Source: Rhizobium sophorae
GTDB taxonomy: Bacteria; Pseudomonadota; Alphaproteobacteria; Rhizobiales; Rhizobiaceae
Assembly: GCF_013087515.1 (NCBI RefSeq)
Contig: NZ_JABFCN010000016.1
Coordinates: 62,001-126,000 of the forward strand
Length of the DNA stretch: 64,000 bases
Reading direction: 5' to 3'
The position numbers and the translations under genes are program-made. Within the stretch, counting starts at the first letter, position 1. Each line of letters opens with the position of its first letter. The notes beneath the pieces were generated by a model. It worked only from the letters and a program-made list of their open reading frames with translations, had not been told where the DNA came from and ran no database searches. This document shows positions 7,431-15,929 of the stretch, piece after piece.

Positions 7431-9365
7431 TCAGTGGAGGTCGCGGGTTTTCAGCCACGCCTCTGTCAGTTGCCGGAAGCGGCCGGCCATATCGGCGATC
7501 GCTTCCTCGTCGTTCATTCCGCCCGAAAGCCAGGCGCGCGCCGCATCGGCAAAGATCGTCCGACCGACGGCGAAGCCCTTCACGGAGGGAGCTGCCAGCG
7601 TCGCCTCGAAGCAGGAGATCAGCTCGTCGGCGGGCGCCTCGAGCCCGAGGAGCACGATACCGCGGCACCATGGATCATTTTTGGCGATCACCGCATCAAT
7701 CTTCTTCCAGGCTTCACTGGATGCCTGCGGCTCCAGCTTCCACCAGTCCGGCTTGATGCCGAGCGCATAGAGTTCCTCCAGTGCGTTCGCGACGGTGTCG
7801 TCGGTCAGCGGCCCGTTCTTGCCAGCGATGATCTCCACCAGCAGCTCGCGGCCGACCTTGCGGGCGGCCTCGAACAGCGTCCGCAGCTTCTCCTGCTGCT
7901 CCGTCTTCAATCCAGCCGGATCATCAGGATGATAGAAGCACAGGCACTTGATGCAATGGCCGAGCGGCCATTCGACCAGTTGCGAGCCGATATCCTGACT
8001 GAATTCGAAGCGTAGCGGCTTCGAGCCCGGCAATTCCACCGGCCGGCCGATCCACGAGAAATTCTTCGTCGCCGCATCGAAGAAGGCGTCGCGGCCGAAG
8101 CGCTCGTCGATCAGCATGCCGTAGCCGTCGCGGCCATTCGAAACCCGCGCCGCTGCCGCGACCGCCAGCCGCTTGAAGGCGACGATCTTCTCATGGCCGA
8201 CGCCGAGCTCATCGGCGACGCTGACGAGCTGCGAACGGTGGTCGATCGCCAGCGCCATCAAGAGCGGGATTTCGCCGCGCCGGGTCGATGCCCAGTGAAT
8301 ATGGTTGATCGCCTCGTCCTTGCGCAGCGCCCGGTGTTTGCTGCCGGTCGTCAGAAAGAAGTCGAGTTCCGCCCAGGTCGGATATTCCGGCGAGCAGAGC
8401 AGGCGGGAGACGGCGAAGGCGCCGCAGGCATTGGCCCATGTGGCGCAGGTCTTCAGCGGCTCGTCGCGCAGGAAGCCGCGCAGAAAACCGGACATGAAGG
8501 CATCGCCGGCGCCCAGCACGTTGAAGACTTCGATCGGGAAACCCTGGCCGATGATGCCGGCTTCGAGATCGTCGGCGATTGGCCCGTCATAGACGATGCA
8601 GCCCATGGCGCCGCGCTTGAGCACGATCGTCGCCGGCGACAGGCGGCGGATTTCCTTCAGCGCACCGAGCACGTCATCGGCGCCGGAAGCGATCAGGATT
8701 TCCTCTTCGGTGCCGACGATGAGATCGCAGTCCGGCAGCGTCTCTTTCATCTTCGAGGAGACCCGGTCGGATTTCACGTAGCGTTCGAAGCCTTCCGCGT
8801 GGCCGGCAAGGCCCCAGAGGTTCGGTCGGTAATCGATGTCGAAGATCACCTTGCGGCCGTTCGCCTTGGCGATGCGGATCGCCTTGCGCTGCGCGGCCTC
8901 GGTATTCGGCCGCGAGAAATGCGTGCCGGAAACGAGAACGGCGCGCGACGATCTGATGAAATCCTCGTCGATATCGCCTTCATCGAGCGCCATGTCGGCG
9001 CAGTCCGACCGATAGAAGATCATCGGTGACACGCCCTCGGCCTCGACCGCAAGCAGCACCAGCGCCGTCAGCCGTTCCTTGTCGGTGACGATGCCATTTG
9101 TCGCAACACCTTCGCGCGCCGACTGCTCGCGGATGAAGCGTCCCATCTGTTCGTCGCCAACGCGGGTGATAAGGCCGGATTTGAGGCCGAGCCGCGCCGT
9201 GCCGATGGCGATATTGGCCGGGCAGCCGCCGACGGACTTGGCGAAGGAGGCGATATCCTCCAGCCGTGAACCGATCTGCTGGCCGTAAAGATCGACCGAG
9301 GAACGGCCGATGGTGATCACATCAAGCGCCGGCTCCGGCTGTGAACCCGGATTCGATTGTACCAT
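7431..9365 (-). CDS. iolC: Fused 5-dehydro-2-deoxygluconokinase / DUF2090 aldolase (IolC)
   Basis: A 644-residue fusion. Residues about 15-330 form a PfkB-type sugar kinase (VGGCPANIAIGTARLG near the N-terminus and the catalytic LGAGDAFMSGF near residue 286), which phosphorylates 2-deoxy-5-keto-D-gluconate. Residues about 345-640 are a DUF2090 domain (LLMALAIDHRSQL, LIDERFGRDA, AVGRTIF), a class I aldolase-like barrel thought to split the phosphorylated product into malonate semialdehyde and dihydroxyacetone phosphate. A single gene therefore covers two successive steps, so no separate iolJ is needed. It is first of the structural genes, 92 bases after iolR, with an exact IolR-type palindrome in between. 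Confidence 0.95.
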   Translation of the reverse strand: MVQSNPGSQPEPALDVITIGRSSVDLYGQQIGSRLEDIASFAKSVGGCPANIAIGTARLGLKSGLITRVGDEQMGRFIREQSAREGVATNGIVTDKERLTALVLLAVEAEGVSPMIFYRSDCADMALDEGDIDEDFIRSSRAVLVSGTHFSRPNTEAAQRKAIRIAKANGRKVIFDIDYRPNLWGLAGHAEGFERYVKSDRVSSKMKETLPDCDLIVGTEEEILIASGADDVLGALKEIRRLSPATIVLKRGAMGCIVYDGPIADDLEAGIIGQGFPIEVFNVLGAGDAFMSGFLRGFLRDEPLKTCATWANACGAFAVSRLLCSPEYPTWAELDFFLTTGSKHRALRKDEAINHIHWASTRRGEIPLLMALAIDHRSQLVSVADELGVGHEKIVAFKRLAVAAAARVSNGRDGYGMLIDERFGRDAFFDAATKNFSWIGRPVELPGSKPLRFEFSQDIGSQLVEWPLGHCIKCLCFYHPDDPAGLKTEQQEKLRTLFEAARKVGRELLVEIIAGKNGPLTDDTVANALEELYALGIKPDWWKLEPQASSEAWKKIDAVIAKNDPWCRGIVLLGLEAPADELISCFEATLAAPSVKGFAVGRTIFADAARAWLSGGMNDEEAIADMAGRFRQLTEAWLKTRDLH

Positions 9366-9420
9366 GATGTCCTCCCGCTAGATTTTGCGCGGCTTCCAGT
9401 GCCTGCGAATTTTCAATAAT

Positions 9421-9434
9421 GAAACATTGGTTCC
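9421..9434. promoter_or_regulatory. Candidate IolR half-conserved operator upstream of iolC
   Basis: GAAACATTGGTTCC fits GGAA-N6-TTCC with one mismatch and lies 30 bases from a perfect copy, giving two sites in the iolC promoter region. GGAA-N6-TTCC is, from memory, the motif proposed for the Sinorhizobium meliloti RpiR-type repressor IolR. Confidence 0.45.
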
Positions 9435-9450
9435 GATATTTTGTCAATTC

Positions 9451-9464
9451 GGAATGTTTATTCC
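9451..9464. promoter_or_regulatory. Candidate IolR operator (GGAA-N6-TTCC) upstream of iolC
   Basis: GGAATGTTTATTCC is an exact GGAA-N6-TTCC match overlapping the iolR stop codon (9458-9460) and about 86-100 bases upstream of iolC. Repressor bound here would control the iolCDEB unit separately from iolR. Confidence 0.6.
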
Positions 9465-10333
9465 ATTTTGCCTTTTACAGGTTTTGACTGTTGACGCTTG
9501 CGGCGCCGCTCGGCGATGGCGACCGGCAGTGCCATGGTGAGTGCCATCGAGGCCGAAAGCGACCGGAAGCCGGCGAAATCGGCCTCCGCCACCTCGAACC
9601 AATGCGTGGCGCAGGCGGCAAGCGGCGAGAAGGCCGAATCGGTGATCGCGATGACCGGGACGCCACGGTCGGCAAGCTCCTGGCTCTGGTTGAGGCTGTC
9701 GGCCGCATAAGGCGAGAAGCTCGCCGCGATCGCTGCGTCCTTCGGCGTTGCGAACTGCACCATTTCAGGGTCGACGCCGTTTGGCGAGGCGACGATCTGG
9801 TGGCGGATGTTGAGCTTGGAAAAAGCGTAGGTCATGTGCGCCGTCAGCGGGTAGGAGCGCCGTTTGGCGATCAGATAGATTGTCTCGGCGCTGGCAAGGA
9901 TATTCACCGCTTTGGTGAAGGTATCGCTCTGCACCGTCGCCGCCAGCCGGTTGACAGACTGGTTTGCCGCAGCGATGAAGCCGGAGAGCAGATTGGCGTC
10001 CTCATCGTCGCCGCTCGATTTCTCCAGCGTAACGAGGCGCTCTTCGTAGCTCAGCGTCCGGTCCCGCAATCTTTCGCGAAAGATGCTCTGCAGGTCGGAA
10101 AACCCTCCATAACCCAGATGATGCGCCAGGCGCACCAGCGTCGATGGCTGGACGTCGGAGGCGGCCGCGATGCTCGCCGTCGTTCCGAAGGCGATTTCGT
10201 CGGGATTGCCGAGCGCGAAGGCGGCGACCTGCGCCAGCCGCTTCGGCATGCTCGCCTTGCGCTCGATGATTGTGCTGCGCAGGCTTTCGAAATCGCGCGG
10301 CACGCGTGCGTGCCTCTGGGGACCGTTATCCAT
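9458..10333 (-). CDS. iolR: RpiR/MurR family repressor IolR
   Basis: A 291-residue RpiR-type regulator: an N-terminal helix-turn-helix (about residues 15-90; FGTTASIAAASDVQPSTLVR) and a C-terminal SIS sugar-phosphate isomerase-like domain (about 130-265; ASAETIYLIAKRRSYPL, AASFSPYAADSLNQ, VPVIAITDSAFSPLA). In rhizobia the IolR of this class represses inositol catabolic genes and responds to a phosphorylated pathway intermediate. Its position directly upstream of iolC and divergent from a Gfo/Idh/MocA dehydrogenase fits this role. It lies in the 209-base divergent region whose candidate operator at 10352 suggests autoregulation. Confidence 0.9.
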   Translation of the reverse strand: MDNGPQRHARVPRDFESLRSTIIERKASMPKRLAQVAAFALGNPDEIAFGTTASIAAASDVQPSTLVRLAHHLGYGGFSDLQSIFRERLRDRTLSYEERLVTLEKSSGDDEDANLLSGFIAAANQSVNRLAATVQSDTFTKAVNILASAETIYLIAKRRSYPLTAHMTYAFSKLNIRHQIVASPNGVDPEMVQFATPKDAAIAASFSPYAADSLNQSQELADRGVPVIAITDSAFSPLAACATHWFEVAEADFAGFRSLSASMALTMALPVAIAERRRKRQQSKPVKGKME

Positions 10334-10351
10334 GCTTGCGGCTCACGAGAT

Positions 10352-10365
10352 GAAACAAATATTCC
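10352..10365. promoter_or_regulatory. Candidate IolR operator between iolR and the divergent dehydrogenase
   Basis: GAAACAAATATTCC fits GGAA-N6-TTCC with one mismatch, 19 bases upstream of the iolR start. The segment AAATATTCCA recurs at 10501-10510, about 33 bases before the dehydrogenase start, so each divergent gene has one copy. Confidence 0.45.
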
Positions 10366-10542
10366 ATATTATCGAGCATAAACGATTTCAAACGGCACGC
10401 CTAATTGTTTTTAATCCTCTGTAATTGAAGGATTTTAGACAATTTTTCCAGGGAAAAGGCGCAGAAATGCCTGTGAGCAGGTCCCTTGTCAAAATGATCC
10501 AAATATTCCAAAAATCCGCGCGCAGCTCTGGAGGAGACGGAA

Positions 10543-11658
10543 ATGAAGCCACTCGGCATCGGTTTGATCGGCACTGGCTATATGGGCAAGTGTCATGCGC
10601 TGGCGTGGAATGCGGTGAAGACGGTGTTCGGCGATGTCGAGCGTCCGCGTCTCGTGCATCTGGCCGAAGCCAATGCCGGACTTGCTAAGGCTCGTGCCGG
10701 TGAATTCGGCTTCGAGAAGGCAACGGCCGATTGGCGGGCGCTGATCGCCGACCCCGAGGTCGACGTCGTCTCCGTCACCACGCCTAATCAGTTCCACCCC
10801 GAGATGGCGATTGCAGCTCTTGAGGCCGGCAAGCATGTCTGGTGCGAAAAGCCGATGGCGCCGGCCTATGCCGATGCCGAGCGCATGCTGGAAACGGCGA
10901 AGCGATCCGGCAAGGTTGCCGCCCTTGGTTATAATTACATCCAGAATCCTGTCATGCGGCATATCAGGACGCTGATTGGCGAGGGCGCTATCGGCACGGT
11001 GAACCACATCCGCGTCGAGATGGACGAGGATTTCATGGCCGATCCCGATGTCTTCTTTTATTGGAAGAGCGAGCTTTCCGCCGGCTACGGCGCGCTTGAC
11101 GATTTCGCAGTGCACCCGCTGTCGCTGCTCTGGTACCTCTTCGGCCATGTCGAGGCCGTCATAACGGATATGGTCAAACCCTATGCCGACCGCCCGCTGA
11201 GCGAGGGGGGGCGCCGTGCCGTCGAAAACCACGATGGCGCCAATGTGCTGATGCGGCTTGGCGGAGGCATCTCTGCCGTTTTGATGGCGAATCGCGCCGC
11301 CTGGGGTCGCAAGGGCCGCATCGCCCTGCAGATTTTCGGTTTGAAAGGCTCGATCGTCTACGACCAGGAGCGCATGAACGAATTCGAACTCTATCAGGCC
11401 GACGGCCGTGGCTCCGAACAGGGTTTCCGCAAGATACTGGCGGCACCCGCCCATCGGCCTTATGATCGATTTATCCCGGCGCCAGGCCATGGCCTCGGCT
11501 TCAACGATCTGAAGATCATTGAATGCCGTGAGCTGATCCGGGCAATATCAGGCGAGCCGTCGTCGATCGTGACATTCGAAGACGGTCTCAGGATAGAAAA
11601 GTCGGTGCATGCCATGGCACAGTCCTTCCACGAGCGTCGCTGGATCGAGATCGGCTGA
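10543..11658 (+). CDS. Gfo/Idh/MocA family oxidoreductase (probable inositol/scyllo-inositol dehydrogenase)
   Basis: A 371-residue NAD(P)-dependent dehydrogenase. The Rossmann fold opens with GLIGTGYMGKCHALAW, and the family signature EKP is in HVWCEKPMAP (about residue 96). The second domain has DDFAVHPLSLL, with the His typical of inositol dehydrogenases. AGGAG precedes the ATG. It is divergent from iolR. In S. meliloti the gene in the matching position (iolY, from memory) acts on scyllo-inositol, so an inositol-isomer dehydrogenase is the best guess. The exact substrate cannot be read from sequence. The next gene starts 74 bases later on the same strand. Confidence 0.85.
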   Translation: MKPLGIGLIGTGYMGKCHALAWNAVKTVFGDVERPRLVHLAEANAGLAKARAGEFGFEKATADWRALIADPEVDVVSVTTPNQFHPEMAIAALEAGKHVWCEKPMAPAYADAERMLETAKRSGKVAALGYNYIQNPVMRHIRTLIGEGAIGTVNHIRVEMDEDFMADPDVFFYWKSELSAGYGALDDFAVHPLSLLWYLFGHVEAVITDMVKPYADRPLSEGGRRAVENHDGANVLMRLGGGISAVLMANRAAWGRKGRIALQIFGLKGSIVYDQERMNEFELYQADGRGSEQGFRKILAAPAHRPYDRFIPAPGHGLGFNDLKIIECRELIRAISGEPSSIVTFEDGLRIEKSVHAMAQSFHERRWIEIG

Positions 11659-11732
11659 ATGTAAGAGGCCGCTTTCCGTTGACGGGAATAGGCCTTGGCG
11701 TGGTTGTCGGGCGCAGCTTCAGGAGTGAGATC

Positions 11733-12950
11733 GTGACGGATAGACTGGTGATCATCGGCGCGGGACAGGCCGGTTTCGCATTGGCGGCCAAGCTGCGTGC
11801 GTTGAAGGATACGCGCCCGATCACCTTGATCGGTGCGGAGGATGTCGCCCCCTATCAGCGGCCGCCGCTGTCGAAGAAATACCTGCTTGGCGAAATGACC
11901 TTCGACCGCCTGCTGTTCCGCGCCGAGCACTGGTATGCCGACAATGACGTCGATCTTCGCCTTTCGACCTGGGCCGAGCAGATCAAACCGGACAGCAAGC
12001 AGGTTCTGCTGCAGGACGGCTCCGTTCTCGATTACGGCACGCTGGCGCTGGCCACCGGCTCGACGCCGCGCCGGCTGCCGGCCGCGATCGGCGGCGATCT
12101 CGACGGCGTCTATGTCGCCCGCGACAAGCGCGATGCCGACCTGCTCGCCGAAGAAATGCGCCCCGGTCGCCGCGTCCTCATCATCGGCGGCGGTTACATC
12201 GGCCTTGAGGCGGCAGCCGTTGCCCGGCACCGCGGCCTTGAGGTCACCGTCATCGAGATGGCCGACCGTATCCTCCAGCGCGTCGCGGCGAAGGAAACCG
12301 CCGACATCATGCGCGGGATCCATGAAAGCCATGACGTGGTGATCCGCGAAAAGACCGGGCTCAAGCATCTGGTTGGCAAGGATGGCCGTGTTACCGGCGC
12401 CGCGCTTTCCGACGGATCGGTCATCGACATCGATTTCGCCGTCGTCGGCATCGGCGTCGCGCCGAACGATCAGCTTGCCAAGGAAGCCGGTCTCGAAGTC
12501 ACCAACGGCATTGTCGTCGACGAATTCGCCCGCACCTCCGATCCGGCGATCTTTGCGGCTGGCGATTGCGCCGCACTTCCCTGGCAGGGCGGCCGCATCA
12601 GGCTCGAATCGGTGCAGAACGCCGTCGACCAGGCCGAAGCGGCGGCAGCCGTCATCGCCGGCGGCAGCGAGCCTTATGACCCGAAGCCGTGGTTCTGGTC
12701 CGACCAGTATGATGTCAAGCTGCAGATCGCCGGCTTCAATCTCGGTTATGACGAGACGCTGCTGCGTCCCGGCGCCCGCGAAGGCGCCCATTCGGTCTGG
12801 TACTTCAGGGAAGGCCGGCTGATCGCCGTCGATGCGATCAACGACGCCAAGGCCTATGTGACCGGCAAAAAACTGCTGGAATCCGGGACCAATCCCGACA
12901 AATCGATTCTCGCCAACCCTTCTGCTGACCTCAAGAGCCTGCTCGGCTGA
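11733..12950 (+). CDS. FAD-dependent ferredoxin/rubredoxin reductase-type oxidoreductase
   Basis: A 405-residue pyridine nucleotide-disulfide oxidoreductase-fold flavoprotein of the ferredoxin reductase type. It has an N-terminal FAD motif (IIGAGQAGFALAAKLR), NAD-binding GGGYIGLEAAA near residue 150, and a second FAD motif FAAGDCA near residue 275, with a C-terminal reductase domain. I chose the GTG at 11733 because AGGAG lies 7 bases upstream; an upstream in-frame ATG at 11679 has no such site. Enzymes of this class pass electrons from NADH to a small ferredoxin serving an oxygenase. No such partner is next to it, so its system is unknown. Confidence 0.88.
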   Translation: MTDRLVIIGAGQAGFALAAKLRALKDTRPITLIGAEDVAPYQRPPLSKKYLLGEMTFDRLLFRAEHWYADNDVDLRLSTWAEQIKPDSKQVLLQDGSVLDYGTLALATGSTPRRLPAAIGGDLDGVYVARDKRDADLLAEEMRPGRRVLIIGGGYIGLEAAAVARHRGLEVTVIEMADRILQRVAAKETADIMRGIHESHDVVIREKTGLKHLVGKDGRVTGAALSDGSVIDIDFAVVGIGVAPNDQLAKEAGLEVTNGIVVDEFARTSDPAIFAAGDCAALPWQGGRIRLESVQNAVDQAEAAAAVIAGGSEPYDPKPWFWSDQYDVKLQIAGFNLGYDETLLRPGAREGAHSVWYFREGRLIAVDAINDAKAYVTGKKLLESGTNPDKSILANPSADLKSLLG

Positions 12951-13151
12951 GATCAGGACCGATCGTGGCAAGGGAACGCCGTCCCCAGCGCGCCATCCTA
13001 CCGGACGCCGGGCGGCAAAAGCTCGCCTTCCTTGTCGAAGAGAACGAAGCGCGATCAAATTCGGCGGATCTTGGCAGGAGTGAGGTCTGTTTTCGCAACT
13101 AGCCGAAATGCTGTCTCGCTGCATTTCTTCTGGTGAAAACTCAAAAAACCC

Positions 13152-13180
13152 TTGCATTCACAGACCGGTCACCATAGTTA
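13152..13180 (+). promoter_or_regulatory. Probable sigma-70-type promoter of tRNA-Ser
   Basis: TTGCAT at 13152-13157, a 17-base spacer and TAGTTA at 13175-13180, ending 9 bases before the mature tRNA 5' end. Confidence 0.5.
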
Positions 13181-13189
13181 GGCCGCACC

Positions 13190-13280
13190 GGAGAGGTGGC
13201 CGAGTGGTCGAAGGCGCTCCCCTGCTAAGGGAGTATACGTCAAAAGCGTATCGTGGGTTCGAATCCCATCTTCTCCGCCA
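13190..13280 (+). tRNA. tRNA-Ser (anticodon GCU)
   Basis: A 91-base class II tRNA. The acceptor stem GGAGAGG pairs with CTTCTCC (one G-U). The anticodon stem CTCCC/GGGAG encloses a loop with GCT. A long variable arm (TATACG...CGTATC region) is typical of serine tRNAs. The T-arm is GTGGG-TTCGAAT-CCCAT. The 3' CCA is encoded. It reads AGC and AGU codons. Confidence 0.97.
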
Positions 13281-13844
13281 TCCCGATTTACCTGAGCACG
13301 CGTCCGTCGATCGTTAGTATCTGGCAGGGAATCATGTTCGTTTAGTCGGCTAGGCCGGGCGACGAAGCGATCGCTCTGCCTCAAGCGAGAGAATCGCCTG
13401 CGGGAATCACCTCCCGCGCTGAAGCCACCAGCAGGGGGCGAAAGCGGATCGGTGCACGTCGGGTTACGCTTCCGGCAATCATGAAATCCCCTGCAAGAGC
13501 GCATTTTGACGAAAAAGCGTCACGAATGTGTCGCAAAGCGCATGTCCAATTCTTTGCTGGTCTCCCCTAAGCCTCCGCAAAATCAGGGTTTTCTTAACAA
13601 AGCATAAAGGAAATCGAGGCCGGTTGCCCGACTTGTGTCCTTTCAGCAACAGAATGTCGGGAAGGCTCCCTCAAATCACCCATCCGAGTAAGTTGGTGAT
13701 TGCGTGACGGCTTCCGTCTTGTATTTTCAATGTCGGAAGCAAGGGCGACTGATCGTCCACTTCTTGAAACACGGGGATGGGGCAGGGAACGCTGCTCAGC
13801 GAAAGATCCCAAACCCGATCGAAACTTTGAATTGGAGGTCATTT
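13281..13844. other. 564-base intergenic region before the porin gene
   Basis: No convincing gene on either strand. The last 150 bases must hold the porin promoter and leader. TTAACAAAGCATAAA at 13595-13609 resembles a CtrA box (TTAA-N7-TTAA) with one mismatch, but I would not rely on it. No integrase or attachment repeat follows the tRNA. Confidence 0.5.
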
Positions 13845-14867
13845 ATGAACATCAAGAGCCTTCTTCTCGGCTCCGCTGCTGCTCTCGCAGTAGTTTCCGG
13901 TGCTCAGGCTGCCGACGCTATCGTTGCTGCCGAGCCGGAACCGGTTGAATATGTTCGCGTCTGCGACGCTTACGGCACCGGCTACTTCTACATCCCGGGC
14001 ACCGAAACCTGCCTCAAGATCGAAGGCTACATCCGTTTCCAGGTTGATATTGGCGATCAGCCGCTCAACCTTTCGGAAGACAACGACTCCGATTGGGATG
14101 CAAGAACTCGCGGCCAGGTTCAGTTCACGGCCAAGAGCGATACCGAGTATGGTCCGCTGACCGGCGTCATCGTCATGCAGTTCAATGCTGACAACTCCTC
14201 TGAGCAGGAAGCCATCCTCGACTCCGCTTACCTCGACATCGCCGGCTTCCGCGCCGGTCTGTTCTACAGCTGGTGGGACGATGGCCTCTCTGGCGAAACC
14301 GACGACATCGGCTCGCCGGTCACGCTGCATAACTCCATCCGTTATCAGTACGAAACCGACGCCTTCTACGCTGGCATCAGCGTCGATGAACTCGAAGACG
14401 GCTTCTACAAGGCTGGCGAAGAACCCAACAACGTTGGTGTTGCAGTCGGTCTCGGCGGCAAGGCTGGTGCGTTCAGCTACCAGATCACTGCTGGCTACGA
14501 CGTCGACAACGAAGAAGGCGCTGTCCGTGCAATGGGTACGGTTGACATCGGTCCCGGTACGCTCGGCCTCGCTGCCGTATACGCTACCGGCCCGAGCTCC
14601 TACTACACCGCAGCTGAGTGGGCTGTCGCTGCTGAATACGCCATCAAGGCAACCGACAAGCTCAAGATCACCCCTGGTGTTCAGTACTACAGCAACTACG
14701 GCATTGACGGCGACGACTTTGCTGATGGCGATGCTTGGAAGGCCGGTCTGACGGTCGACTACCAGATCGTCGACAACTTCTACGCCAAGGCTTCGGTTCA
14801 GTACCTCGATCCGGAAGATGACGACGACAGCACTTCGGGCTATTTCCGCCTGCAGCGCTCGTTCTAA
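13845..14867 (+). CDS. RopA-type outer-membrane porin (Porin_2 family)
   Basis: A 340-residue porin with a clear signal peptide (MNIKSLLLGSAAALAVVSGA, cleaved near AQA-AD). The mature start contains the Rhizobiales porin pattern VRVCDAYGTGYFYIPGTETC with its two cysteines, then alternating strands and a terminal aromatic residue (LQRSF), the outer-membrane insertion signal. It would form a 16-strand trimeric channel for small solutes. The start has GGAGG 6-7 bases upstream; reading further upstream would remove the signal peptide from the N-terminus. Codon choice is strongly biased (many GAAGGC, TACTAC, AAG), as expected for a highly expressed gene. A strong terminator follows. Confidence 0.93.
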   Translation: MNIKSLLLGSAAALAVVSGAQAADAIVAAEPEPVEYVRVCDAYGTGYFYIPGTETCLKIEGYIRFQVDIGDQPLNLSEDNDSDWDARTRGQVQFTAKSDTEYGPLTGVIVMQFNADNSSEQEAILDSAYLDIAGFRAGLFYSWWDDGLSGETDDIGSPVTLHNSIRYQYETDAFYAGISVDELEDGFYKAGEEPNNVGVAVGLGGKAGAFSYQITAGYDVDNEEGAVRAMGTVDIGPGTLGLAAVYATGPSSYYTAAEWAVAAEYAIKATDKLKITPGVQYYSNYGIDGDDFADGDAWKAGLTVDYQIVDNFYAKASVQYLDPEDDDDSTSGYFRLQRSF

Positions 14868-14892
14868 TCTGATCTGACTTCGGTCAATCAGG

Positions 14893-14920
14893 AAAGCCCG
14901 GCTCTCGAGCCGGGCTTTTT
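14893..14920 (+). terminator. Intrinsic terminator of the porin gene
   Basis: AGCCCGGCTC and GAGCCGGGCT form a 10-base-pair stem with a two-base loop, followed by TTTTT, 25 bases after the porin stop. Confidence 0.9.
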
Positions 14921-14967
14921 GTATTTGGACGAATGGCCGATTGTGCCAGCTGACCAATTTCGTGAGG

Positions 14968-15864
14968 TTATCGGCAGGTGTCGAGAAAAGCTCGAATTGT
15001 CGTAGGGATATCGCCGAGATGCAGGAGCGGGGCGTGTCCTTGTCCTTCGGCAGCATGAAGGATCAGCCGCGGATGCCGCCGTGCCATTTCGCCGGCGGTT
15101 TCCTGTGACAGCAGCGACGTATTTTCACCGCGGATCAGCATGAGCGGCAACCGGCTCAGGCTTTCGAATTGCTCCCAGAGATCAGGCAACGGCTGGCTGA
15201 AATCGATCGATTTCAGTGCCTCTACGATCGCCGGGTCGAAGTCGGCGACCGGCCTTCCATTAATATCGCGATAAAGGGCAAGCGCCATCTCGCGCCAGTC
15301 TTGTTCTGCAAGCACGGCAAACGACGCGCCATGATTTTCCTTCAATATATCGGCCGCCTCGTTCCAGTCCGCCGGCTTCCTGCCGCCATTGAGGTAGTCG
15401 CGGATCAGCATTAGCCCCTCAGCCTCGAGCACGGGTCCGATATCGTTGAGGATGACGGCTTCGAGAAGATCCGGCCGTGTCGCTGCGATCAGATGCAGGA
15501 TCAGCCCGCCGCGTGACGTGCCGATGAAAATTGCCCGCTCGATGCCGAACGCCGCGCAGGCGCCAATAACGTCGCCGGCCTCGACGGCGAGATTGTAGTT
15601 CGCCTTGTTCTCATCCCATGCTGAGTTTCCCCGTCCGCGCGAATCAAGCGCAATCACCCTGCGAGGCATTGTTGTGTCCCGGGAGAGAAGCAGCGCAAGC
15701 GGATGAAAATCCCGTGTATTGCGGGTCAGGCCGGGCAGGCAGATCACCGGCAGCCGTCCGGTGGTTGCCGCCTGGTCGGGTTGGTAGTCGCGGGCATAAA
15801 GCCTCAACCCATCAGAGGAAGTGTAAAATCGTTCCTGGAAACCGCCTGCATCCGTATCCGGCAT
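14968..15864 (-). CDS. Alpha/beta hydrolase
   Basis: A 298-residue alpha/beta-hydrolase-fold protein. The nucleophile elbow is GTSRGG (Ser near residue 115), the oxyanion segment is CLPGLTRNT, the acid is probably in LIRGENT, and the catalytic His is in GQGHAPLL near the C-terminus. ALDSRGRGNSA is typical of haloperoxidase/epoxide-hydrolase-like members. The ATG at 15864 has GAGGG upstream, and a TTG 12 bases further up is less likely. It follows the lytic transglycosylase by 65 bases on the same strand. No substrate can be assigned. Confidence 0.85.
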   Translation of the reverse strand: MPDTDAGGFQERFYTSSDGLRLYARDYQPDQAATTGRLPVICLPGLTRNTRDFHPLALLLSRDTTMPRRVIALDSRGRGNSAWDENKANYNLAVEAGDVIGACAAFGIERAIFIGTSRGGLILHLIAATRPDLLEAVILNDIGPVLEAEGLMLIRDYLNGGRKPADWNEAADILKENHGASFAVLAEQDWREMALALYRDINGRPVADFDPAIVEALKSIDFSQPLPDLWEQFESLSRLPLMLIRGENTSLLSQETAGEMARRHPRLILHAAEGQGHAPLLHLGDIPTTIRAFLDTCR

Positions 15865-15929
15865 CGCATCCCTCAAGACCTGTTTGATCCCGAAGATGTA
15901 GCTTGCTTTTCAAGCGGCGCCAAATGGCT

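Noticed and set aside
11460..13157. Minus-strand 565-codon frame opposite the ferredoxin-reductase-like gene
   Set aside because: Antisense shadow; the plus-strand flavoprotein has all FAD and NAD motifs.
13190..13280. tRNA-Ser as an integration site for a genomic island
   Set aside because: No integrase, no repeated tRNA 3' end and only core-type genes follow.
13595..13609. CtrA-type box upstream of the porin
   Set aside because: One mismatch in a four-base half site and about 240 bases from the start codon; too weak to call.
13839..15056. Minus-strand 405-codon frame opposite the porin
   Set aside because: Created by the porin's strong codon bias; no ribosome site, and it crosses the porin terminator.
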